Origin: an uncultured Bacilli bacterium
GTDB lineage: Bacteria; Bacillota_I; Bacilli_A; RF39; UBA660
Assembly: GCA_934130045.1 (NCBI GenBank)
Contig: CAKOXI010000025.1
Coordinates: 1-14,281 of the forward strand
Length of the DNA stretch: 14,281 nucleotides
Direction: 5' to 3'
The stretch's first letter is position 1; every line of letters starts with the position of its first letter. This document shows, piece after piece, positions 8,083 through 13,973 of the stretch. The notes beneath the pieces are model-generated. The model was not told the origin of the DNA and did no database searches. It saw only the letters and a program-made list of their open reading frames with translations. The position numbers and the translations under genes were made by a program.

Positions 8083-8974
8083 TGAATTATTTAAAAAATA
8101 TTCAATAGTTCCAAAAAAATATAAATTTTATAAAAATATTACAATAATAGATTATGATGATAAAAAAATAGTAATAAAAGAAAAAAATAGAAGTAATAAA
8201 AATCAAATATTCAAATATTTAAACTCAAGAAGTTTTGATTATTATCCAAAAATTTTAAATGATAATATGGATCAATATGAGATTACAGAATATATTGAAG
8301 ATATTGAAATGCCTAAAGAACAAAAAATGCAAGATATGATTGACTTAGTTGCACTTTTACATAGTAAAACAACGCATTATGAAGAAGTAGATGATGAAGA
8401 ATATAAACAAATTTACGAAGACATTAATAATAATATATTATATTTGAATAGTTATTATATGGATTATTTAATAGAAGCAGAAAATAGTATTTATATGAGT
8501 CCAAGTGAATATATGCTAGCACTTAATATTTCAAAAATATTGGGCGCTTTAAATTTTTGTAAAGATGAAATAGAAAAATGGTATAAAATTGTAAAAGATA
8601 AAAAAAAACAACGATTAGTTGTTTTACATAATAATTTAGATTTATCACATTTTCTTAAAAATAAAGGATCATATTTAATAAGTTGGAATAAGGCAAAAAT
8701 AGATATTCCAATATTTGATTTGTATAAATTATATAAAAGGCATTCACTTGATTTTGATTTTTCTGAAATACTAAAAAGATATGAACATTCATATCCTTTA
8801 CTCGAAGAAGAAAGAAAATTACTATTTATATTAATTTCTATGCCAGATAAAATAAATCACAATTCTTCAGAATATGATAATTGTAAAGAAATTAGTAAAT
8901 TAATAGAAAATTTAGCAAAAACTGAAATATTTATCTCACCATATTATTCTAAAAATACAAAACAAAATAAATAA
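8069..8974 (+). CDS. YsxE/CotS-like spore coat protein with degenerate kinase fold
   Basis: This 301-residue protein looks like the CotS/YsxE branch of the aminoglycoside phosphotransferase-like kinase fold. It has an N-lobe with a lysine strand (KIVIKEK) and a hinge-like EITEYIE near residues 72-78, then a helical C-lobe with a catalytic-loop equivalent and IPIFDLYKLYKRH. The expected active-site motifs are lost: HGDxxxxN reads H187-N188-N189 ... H194, and DFD reads S205-W206-N207. It is therefore probably a non-catalytic structural protein. Translation starts inside the spoVID-like gene without a clear ribosome site, so it is likely coupled. In B. subtilis spoVID and ysxE are neighbours and both belong to coat assembly. 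Identification rests on fold pattern and context. Confidence 0.7.
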   Translation: MKKYNELFKKYSIVPKKYKFYKNITIIDYDDKKIVIKEKNRSNKNQIFKYLNSRSFDYYPKILNDNMDQYEITEYIEDIEMPKEQKMQDMIDLVALLHSKTTHYEEVDDEEYKQIYEDINNNILYLNSYYMDYLIEAENSIYMSPSEYMLALNISKILGALNFCKDEIEKWYKIVKDKKKQRLVVLHNNLDLSHFLKNKGSYLISWNKAKIDIPIFDLYKLYKRHSLDFDFSEILKRYEHSYPLLEEERKLLFILISMPDKINHNSSEYDNCKEISKLIENLAKTEIFISPYYSKNTKQNK

Positions 8975-9115
8975 TATAAAAATAAATAATATAAAAATAC
9001 TAAATCTGGTTACAATAAAAAAAGCAATTATAAATTGATAAATTAATAAAATAGAAAAAATAAATAAAAATATCAACCATTTACCACGGCATCTCCACCA
9101 ATTATTATTAGGCAT
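8936..9115 (-). CDS. Putative small membrane protein, 59 residues
   Basis: On the minus strand, ATG at 9115-9113 follows TAGGTGATA, the Shine-Dalgarno form also used by two plus-strand genes here. The protein begins MPNNNWWRCRGKW and continues as two very hydrophobic Ile/Leu/Phe segments split by VTRFS, then ends IIW. The first 13 codons are noticeably GC-richer than the surrounding spacer, which supports real coding. A GTG at 9124 would add three residues but lies within the ribosome site. The 3' end overlaps the ysxE-like gene by 39 bases, tail to tail, and the last third is encoded by a 15-base tandem repeat. I do not recognise the family. The alternative is a chance hydrophobic reading of AT-rich DNA. 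Confidence 0.5.
   Translation of the reverse strand: MPNNNWWRCRGKWLIFLFIFSILLIYQFIIAFFIVTRFSIFILFIFILFILFCIFRIIW
8964..8999. repeat. 15-base tandem repeat, 2.4 copies
   Basis: The unit AAAATAAATAATATA occurs at 8964-8978 and 8979-8993, and the first six bases recur at 8994-8999. The ysxE-like TAA (8972-8974) is inside the first copy. The unit length is a multiple of three, so copy number changes keep the minus-strand ORF in frame (Phe-Ile-Leu repeats). Confidence 0.85.
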
Positions 9116-9163
9116 AAATATCACCTATAACAATATATGATTAAAAAAATTTTTTGTATAGTT

Positions 9164-9194
9164 AAAAATAATATTAAAAAGATATTATTTTTTT
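9164..9194 (+). terminator. A/T-only hairpin, possible spoVID-ysxE terminator
   Basis: AAAAATAATAT (9164-9174) pairs with ATATTATTTTT (9182-9192) around a seven-base loop and continues in T. It lies about 190 bases past the ysxE-like stop, antisense to and upstream of the small minus-strand gene. The rest of the 9116-9295 spacer holds no gene I can support. Confidence 0.35.
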
Positions 9195-9295
9195 CTATAT
9201 TTTGTATATATCCTATATTTTTAGGAAATAATAATAACGAATTATATTAGGTTTACATATATAATTTAAATATTACAAAAAAATAATGTCGAATA

Positions 9296-9325
9296 TTGAC
9301 AAGAATGTTTTTTTTGTGATATATT
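9296..9325 (+). promoter_or_regulatory. Strong extended -10 promoter of the pilin gene
   Basis: Perfect TTGACA (9296-9301) is followed 18 bases later by TATATT (9320-9325), with TGA directly before it (extended -10). The leader to the pilin is about 25 bases and contains AGGAGGT. Confidence 0.85.
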
Positions 9326-9355
9326 ATTATCGTAGAAAAATAGGAGGTAGAAAAA

Positions 9356-9784
9356 ATGAAAATGAATAAGAAAGGTTTTACATTAATCGAATTATTAGCT
9401 GTTATCGTTATTTTAGCTATTATCGCTTTAATCGCTGTACCACAAGTAATTAAAATCTTAAATAGTGCTAGACAAAGTGCTGCTGAAGATTCTGCTTACG
9501 GTATTCTTAAATCAGCTGAAAGTTATGTAGCAACTTACATGATGGAAAACCAAGGAGATTGGGTTAGTGAAGATGTTGATTTTGCATGTACAGAAGATGG
9601 ATGCAAAGGTACAGTTAATACTAAAGAAGTTACTTTAGATTTTAAAGGAACTAAACCAAAAAGTGGTACTGTCACTCTTGATTCTAATGGTGAAGCAAAA
9701 ATTACTACAGCTTTAGTTATTAATGGATTCTCATGTACACAAGATGGAGATTCTGTTGATTGTTCTACAAAGGCAAGTGCTTAG
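9356..9784 (+). CDS. Type IV pilin-like major subunit
   Basis: A short basic leader ends at G7, with F8-T-L-I-E12 following: the class III (prepilin) signal, to be cut by prepilin peptidase and N-methylated at F8. The mature N-terminal helix is hydrophobic to about residue 35 and the assembly glutamate E12 is present. The globular part (about 70-142) is small and beta-rich, with four cysteines, C78, C83, C127 and C136, spaced for two short disulfide loops. At 142 residues this is major-pilin size. Codons are less AT-biased than in neighbours (ATC, GTT, GCT), a sign of high expression, and AGGAGGT sits seven bases before the ATG. The pilus machinery (ATPase, PilC, prepilin peptidase) is not in the window. 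A terminator and then a Wzy_C protein follow directly. Confidence 0.93.
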   Translation: MKMNKKGFTLIELLAVIVILAIIALIAVPQVIKILNSARQSAAEDSAYGILKSAESYVATYMMENQGDWVSEDVDFACTEDGCKGTVNTKEVTLDFKGTKPKSGTVTLDSNGEAKITTALVINGFSCTQDGDSVDCSTKASA

Positions 9785-9788
9785 TTAA

Positions 9789-9819
9789 GAAAAAAAAGAA
9801 ATTTTATTTCTTTTTTTTT
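9789..9819 (+). terminator. Terminator/attenuator after the pilin gene
   Basis: A run of A with GAAA (9790-9801) pairs with TTTC and a T run (9807-9818), 12 pairs around a five-base loop; the T run doubles as the release tract. It ends 16 bases before the next start codon, and no promoter fits in between. Confidence 0.75.
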
Positions 9820-9835
9820 GGAAAAAGGTGATAAT

Positions 9836-11164
9836 ATGAATATAAATAAAATTAAAAATTTAAATGACTTAAATAAAATTATAAAAAAAGGAACGATAGA
9901 AAAATTATCATATTATTTATCAATATCATTATTTATAATTCCTATTTTTATGTTTTTAACAAACTTAATAATACCATCGGAAACAAAAACAATATGGCTA
10001 ACATTAGTTTTGTTACTAGGTTTTTTTTCACTTTTGAATTCATTTTTATATACTTATAAAAATTATAATCTATTTGAAAAAAAATATATAATTGATAAAA
10101 TAAAAAATAATAAATATATAATTTTTTTGATATTATATATAATATGGTGCTTTATTTCCTGTTTATTTTCTTCTAATAAATTTGTAAGTTTTTTTGGTTC
10201 TAATTATTTAAGTGAAGGCTTCATTTGTTATTTAGCATATACTGGAATATTTTTTAATGGATCAATTTCTAAAAATAAGGGATATTTAAAAAATATATTG
10301 ATGTATTTTGTGTTTACTGTTTCTTTTATTTCAGTAGTAACATTAATATCTTATTATTTTAATTTAAATTTTAATTTTATTAGAAATTTTACATCAATTT
10401 TTATGAATGAAAATCATTATGCTTATTATTTGAATATGGGACTTATTTGTAATGTATGCATGTTTTTATTTTGTAATAAAAAAGATATTAGTATTTTATA
10501 TTTAATACTTTATATTATAAATTGTCATACATTAGTTTTAAATAATACTTTAGGTTGCTTTTTAGCTTTTTTGTGTACTTTATTCTTAATTTTTATATAT
10601 TTAGTAATAGTAAAGCAAGATTTTTTCAAATTTCTAATAATTATATTAATTACAGTAATATTATGTATTATAAATATTAAAATTGTTCTTCCAAATTTTA
10701 CTCAACTTACAAATGATGTTATTTCTATTGAAGAAAATATATCAAATAGTGGAGATATTCAAAAAATATATGGGGCGGGTACAAATAGAATGGGACTTTG
10801 GTTAGTTGCACTAGAACTTATAGAAGAAAAACCAATATTTGGATATGGAATAGATAATTTATTAGAACAATATATTAGACTTAATAAATCAGAAATAACA
10901 TCAAGACCACATAATGAATATATTCAAATAGCAGCAACGATAGGAATTCCTGGTTTAATTTATTATTTATTATTTTTACTATTATTATTTTTTAAGGTAA
11001 TATTTAGTATAAAAAAAATATCTTACTTAGAAATAACTGCTATATTCGTTTCTATAACTTATTTAATATCAGCTTTTTTTGGTGTTTCTATATTTAATAC
11101 AACTCCTTATTTATATCTTTTTTTAGGATTGATAGGTTCAATATTTGTAAAAAAGGTTATTTAG
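9836..11164 (+). CDS. Wzy_C family membrane protein (O-antigen ligase/pilin glycosylase type)
   Basis: A 442-residue protein with about 10 or more hydrophobic spans and one larger outer loop before the last spans. That loop carries the family signature: GTNRMGLWLVALELIEEKPIF with R318, a GYGIDN turn, then SRPHNEY with H359, and IAATIGIPG. Wzy_C proteins move polyprenyl-linked glycans to lipid, wall or protein acceptors; WaaL, PglL and TfpO/PilO are the known types. Its place just behind a pilin gene suggests the acceptor may be the pilin, an inference. ATG 9836 is set by AAAGGTGAT (9824-9832); a TTG at 9818 is in the terminator. No own promoter is seen, so it depends on read-through from the pilin promoter. 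An alternative is a ligase or polymerase for a surface polysaccharide. Confidence 0.82.
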   Translation: MNINKIKNLNDLNKIIKKGTIEKLSYYLSISLFIIPIFMFLTNLIIPSETKTIWLTLVLLLGFFSLLNSFLYTYKNYNLFEKKYIIDKIKNNKYIIFLILYIIWCFISCLFSSNKFVSFFGSNYLSEGFICYLAYTGIFFNGSISKNKGYLKNILMYFVFTVSFISVVTLISYYFNLNFNFIRNFTSIFMNENHYAYYLNMGLICNVCMFLFCNKKDISILYLILYIINCHTLVLNNTLGCFLAFLCTLFLIFIYLVIVKQDFFKFLIIILITVILCIINIKIVLPNFTQLTNDVISIEENISNSGDIQKIYGAGTNRMGLWLVALELIEEKPIFGYGIDNLLEQYIRLNKSEITSRPHNEYIQIAATIGIPGLIYYLLFLLLLFFKVIFSIKKISYLEITAIFVSITYLISAFFGVSIFNTTPYLYLFLGLIGSIFVKKVI

Positions 11165-11168
11165 TATG

Positions 11169-11182
11169 TTACAAAACTGTAA
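11169..11182. repeat. TTACA-AAAC-TGTAA dyad abutting a -35 box
   Basis: A perfect five-base inverted repeat with a four-base spacer ends exactly one base before the TTGATA -35 of the sulfatase promoter, a position suited to a regulator. I cannot name the protein. Confidence 0.4.
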
Positions 11183-11211
11183 TTGATAAAATATATAAAA
11201 TATGCTATACT
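11183..11211 (+). promoter_or_regulatory. Extended -10 promoter of the sulfatase gene
   Basis: TTGATA (11183-11188), 17 bases, TATACT (11206-11211) with TGC directly before it. The TTG inside the -35 opens the longest reading frame, which shows why that start is wrong. Confidence 0.85.
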
Positions 11212-11225
11212 TAATTTATGTGAAA

Positions 11226-11233
11226 ATGAGGTG
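11226..11233 (+). promoter_or_regulatory. Ribosome binding site setting a TTG start
   Basis: ATGAGGTG is followed by six bases, mostly T, and then TTG at 11240. There is no other ribosome site in the leader, and no in-frame ATG until residue 16 of the product. Confidence 0.75.
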
Positions 11234-11239
11234 TTTTTT

Positions 11240-13255
11240 TTGAAGGAAAAAATAAAATTATTTTTATCAAAGTTAATTGCATATATGAAAACAAATAAAT
11301 TATTTTTTGTTTTTGTTTTAACATCTGTTGGTAATGCTACTTTACTTAGGTTTTTAACAGTTAAAAACTATTTTGATGTTAAACCTATTTTAGCTGATGT
11401 TGGAGCTGTATTACTAATAGGTGCATTTGGTTATTTTTTTAAACCAAAAAATCAATTTAAATATTATTTTACATGGTCAATAATTTTTACAGTTTTATGT
11501 ATAATTAATTCTATATATTATACAAATTATATGTCATATGCATCTGTTTCATTGCTATCAACATCATTACAAGTTATTGATGTTGCTGATGCAGTAACAA
11601 AAAATGTAATGGAACTTAAAGATTTTAGTTATATTTGGCAATTAGTTGCAATGTTTTTTGTTCATTTATATTTAAAGAAGAAAAAATATTATGAATATGT
11701 TTCTGATATAGAAGTAGGAAAAGTTAGAACCCTAAACACACTTGTAGCGAGTTTGATTTTCTTTGGATTTTTTGCTTCTACATTAACAGGACTAGATATT
11801 AGTAGATTGGGTAAACAATGGAATAGAACTTATTTAGTAATGAATTTTGGATTGTATACATACCAAGCAAATGATATTTTTGTTAGTTTAAAAACACAAA
11901 TTAGTCCATTATTTGGATATGATGAAGCTGCTAAAAATTTTAGAGAGTTTTATGATGAAAAGAAACAAAATGAAAGTATCCCTGAAAATAAATATACAAA
12001 TATTTTAAAAGGGAGAAATGTTATTGCTATTCATGCTGAAAGTATTCAAAATTTTGTTTTAAATACTCAGTTTAATGGTCAAGATGTTGCACCAAATTTA
12101 AAGAGATTGGCTAGTGAAGGATTGTATTTTTCAAATTATTATGCACAAGAAAGTGTTGGAACGAGTAGTGATAGTGAATTTACATTTTTAACTTCTCTTA
12201 TGCCAGCATCTAGTGGAACTGTTGCAATTAGTTATTGGGATAGAGAATACAATACAAGCTTAAAAGAATTAAAGAAAATGGGATATTATACATTTAGTAT
12301 GCATGCTAATAATGGAACATTTTGGAATAGACATTTAATTCATCCTAAATATGGTTATGATAATTTTTATTATTATACAAAGGATTATGAAATTGATGAA
12401 GTATTGGGTATGGGATTAAGTGATAAATCATTTTTTAGACAATCTGTTCCTAAAATTAAGGAAGTAAGTGAAAATAATCAAAATTTTTATGGAACATTAA
12501 TTATGCTGACAAATCACACCCCATTTGATGCAGCATCACAAGTTGATTTTGATGTTGATTATAAGTATGAAAAGAAAAATGAAACAACTGGTGAAATGGA
12601 AACAGTATCAGCACCATTCTTAGAGGATACAACATTAGGTAATTATATGAAAACTGTTCATTATGCAGATGAGGCAATAGGAGAATTTATAAATGAATTA
12701 GACGAGGCTGGTTTGCTTGAAAATACGGTTATTGTTATATATGGTGATCATGATGCTAAGATAAAAAAATCGGAATATTTATATTATTATAATTATGATC
12801 CATACACAGATTCTGTACTTGATGAGGATGATCCAAATTATAAGGACATTGATTCATTTGATTATGAGTTAAATAGAAAGGTTCCATTTATCATTTGGAC
12901 AAAGGATAAAGCAGTACAAGGAGAAATTAATGAGGTAATGGGCATGTATGATGCCGCACCAACACTAGGTAATATGCTCGGTTTTTATAATGAATATGCA
13001 TTAGGTCATGATATTTTTAGTGTAGATAATAACATAGTTGTCTTCCCAGATGCTAGTTGGGTAACAAATACAATGTATTATAGTAGTTCTAAAGGAGAAG
13101 GAAAATTATTAAATCCTGATGCAACAATTTCTACTGATTATATAGAAAATAATAATAAGTATGCTGAAAAATTGATTTCTATTTCTAACGATATCATAGT
13201 ATATGATTTAATCAAGAGAACAAGAGAAGAAGCAGAAATTTTAGAAGATGAATAA
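11240..13255 (+). CDS. LTA synthase-like sulfatase-fold phosphoglycerol transferase
   Basis: The 671-residue protein has five N-terminal membrane spans (to about residue 205) and an extracellular sulfatase-fold domain, the LtaS architecture. LtaS moves glycerol phosphate from phosphatidylglycerol onto growing lipoteichoic acid. Visible active-site features are E267 in HAESIQNF, the nucleophile region T308-S309-S310-D311-S312-E313, FWNR after NNGT, H426 in NHTPFD, and D503-H504 in GDHD. Metal ligands are thus all in place. Aligned on DSE, the LtaS nucleophile Thr is replaced by S309, with T308 beside it. It starts at TTG 11240. Own promoter upstream and terminator downstream make it monocistronic. 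The acceptor could be LTA or another glycerophosphate-decorated glycan; polysaccharide-modifying relatives share the fold. Confidence 0.88.
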   Translation: MKEKIKLFLSKLIAYMKTNKLFFVFVLTSVGNATLLRFLTVKNYFDVKPILADVGAVLLIGAFGYFFKPKNQFKYYFTWSIIFTVLCIINSIYYTNYMSYASVSLLSTSLQVIDVADAVTKNVMELKDFSYIWQLVAMFFVHLYLKKKKYYEYVSDIEVGKVRTLNTLVASLIFFGFFASTLTGLDISRLGKQWNRTYLVMNFGLYTYQANDIFVSLKTQISPLFGYDEAAKNFREFYDEKKQNESIPENKYTNILKGRNVIAIHAESIQNFVLNTQFNGQDVAPNLKRLASEGLYFSNYYAQESVGTSSDSEFTFLTSLMPASSGTVAISYWDREYNTSLKELKKMGYYTFSMHANNGTFWNRHLIHPKYGYDNFYYYTKDYEIDEVLGMGLSDKSFFRQSVPKIKEVSENNQNFYGTLIMLTNHTPFDAASQVDFDVDYKYEKKNETTGEMETVSAPFLEDTTLGNYMKTVHYADEAIGEFINELDEAGLLENTVIVIYGDHDAKIKKSEYLYYYNYDPYTDSVLDEDDPNYKDIDSFDYELNRKVPFIIWTKDKAVQGEINEVMGMYDAAPTLGNMLGFYNEYALGHDIFSVDNNIVVFPDASWVTNTMYYSSSKGEGKLLNPDATISTDYIENNNKYAEKLISISNDIIVYDLIKRTREEAEILEDE

Positions 13256-13263
13256 AAAATAAT

Positions 13264-13304
13264 AAAAAGAATATAATTAAATAAATAGATTATATTCTTT
13301 TTTT
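13264..13304 (+). terminator. Terminator of the sulfatase gene
   Basis: AAAAAGAATATAAT (13264-13277) pairs perfectly with ATTATATTCTTTTT (13289-13302), 14 pairs with an 11-base loop, ending in T. Confidence 0.85.
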
Positions 13305-13324
13305 ATTAAATTTAAAAAATACTA

Positions 13325-13353
13325 TTGATATGTAAAGCTTTTTTTGATATAAT
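13325..13353 (+). promoter_or_regulatory. Near-consensus promoter of the tRNA operon
   Basis: TTGATA (13325-13330), 17 bases, perfect TATAAT (13348-13353) preceded by TGA (extended -10). Transcription would begin about six bases before the first tRNA, leaving almost no 5' leader. Confidence 0.9.
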
Positions 13354-13365
13354 TTATTTGTATTT

Positions 13366-13439
13366 GGGTCTATAGCCAAGTGGTAAGGCGTGGGACTGCA
13401 ACTCCCTGATCGTTGGTTCAAATCCGACTAGACCCTCCA
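13366..13439 (+). tRNA. tRNA-Cys (anticodon GCA)
   Basis: A full cloverleaf: acceptor GGGTCTA with TAGACCC, a short GCC/GGC D-stem with AAGTGGTAA, anticodon loop CTGCAAC with GCA at 13398-13400, T-arm GTTGG-TTCAAAT-CCGAC, discriminator T, and encoded CCA (13437-13439). Base pair 27-43 is a T-T mismatch (13391 and 13407); the other four anticodon pairs are sound. Confidence 0.95.
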
Positions 13440-13451
13440 TTATAAATTTTT

Positions 13452-13525
13452 GCAGGTGTGGTTCAATGGTAGAATGCGGCCTTGCCAAGGCTGAGACGCG
13501 AGTCCGATTCTCGTCACTTGCTCCA
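13452..13525 (+). tRNA. tRNA-Gly (anticodon GCC) with C at position 55
   Basis: Acceptor GCAGGTG with CACTTGC, D-arm GTTC-AATGGTA-GAAT keeping the GG pair, anticodon loop TTGCCAA with GCC at 13484-13486, T-stem GCGAG with CTCGT, discriminator T, and encoded CCA (13523-13525). The T-loop reads TCCGATT instead of TTCGATT, so base 55 (13504) is C. It is 12 bases after tRNA-Cys in the same transcript. Confidence 0.95.
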
Positions 13526-13534
13526 TTTGAAATC

Positions 13535-13565
13535 AACTTACGGACTTAATTGTTCGTAAGTTTTT
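13535..13565 (+). terminator. Terminator of the tRNA operon
   Basis: AACTTACGGAC (13535-13545) pairs with GTTCGTAAGTT (13552-13562), 11 pairs including one G-T, with a six-base loop and five T at 13561-13565. It starts ten bases after the tRNA-Gly CCA. Confidence 0.9.
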
Positions 13566-13570
13566 ATATT

Positions 13571-13607
13571 AAAAAGTTCTGCCTTCACAGAAAGGAGAAC
13601 TTTTTTT
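13571..13607 (+). terminator. Second hairpin with T-tract, holding a Shine-Dalgarno sequence
   Basis: AAAAAGTTCT (13571-13580) pairs with AGAACTTTTT (13596-13605); inside, past one bulged G, CCTT (13582-13585) pairs with AAGG (13592-13595) around a six-base loop. T continues to 13607. The A and T flanks allow termination in both directions. The 3' arm includes AAGGAG, 11 bases before an ATG at 13609. Confidence 0.7.
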
Positions 13608-13608
13608 C

Positions 13609-13785
13609 ATGTTTAAATTTAAAATAATTGAAAATCTAAGGTCTAATAAAAATTTAACCAACATCTTAAAAGACTTTAAATATAAGGTTAAATTAGGAAA
13701 ATTTAAAATTATCATACATACTAACATGCAAGTAATAATATCTATTGAATACAAAATTACATATCCTACTACTCTTACAATATAG
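13609..13785 (+). CDS. Doubtful 58-residue ORF in decayed mobile-element DNA
   Basis: The ATG follows AAGGAG (spacing 11) within the hairpin above. The product begins MFKFKIIENLRSNKN, is basic and ends KITYPTTLTI. It resembles no family I know and may be a fragment of a longer reading frame. The bases 13786-13870 hold nothing I can name. Confidence 0.25.
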   Translation: MFKFKIIENLRSNKNLTNILKDFKYKVKLGKFKIIIHTNMQVIISIEYKITYPTTLTI

Positions 13786-13870
13786 AATACAAAGTTAACG
13801 AAATACCAATAAGTCATTTTATATTAAAAAGCATAATCAAAAGTACAATATTAAAGAAATTGCACAATTT

Positions 13871-13899
13871 TTGAAAAAATTTTAATTTTAGGCTATACA
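13871..13899 (+). promoter_or_regulatory. Candidate promoter upstream of the recombinase remnant
   Basis: TTGAAA (13871-13876), 17 bases, TATACA (13894-13899). About 20 bases further a GAGGA precedes an ATG (13924) that opens only eight codons, so the transcript now leads into broken sequence. Confidence 0.55.
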
Positions 13900-13973
13900 T
13901 TTTGCTTATTTGTGAGGAAACATATGAGAGATGATTTTAATATTTCTTAAAATTTGAAGAAAGTAGGAAAATT

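Noticed and set aside
13354..13536. 60-residue minus-strand ORF across both tRNAs
   Set aside because: It is the antisense reading of two tRNA genes; its GFEPT and ENRTR type motifs are a well-known artefact of such translations.
13569..13817. 82-residue minus-strand hydrophobic ORF
   Set aside because: It runs through the hairpin at 13571-13607 and has no ribosome site; hydrophobicity is what AT-rich antisense gives.
13924..13950. Eight-codon ORF with GAGGA before the recombinase remnant
   Set aside because: It is too short to support; it may be debris of the decayed element.
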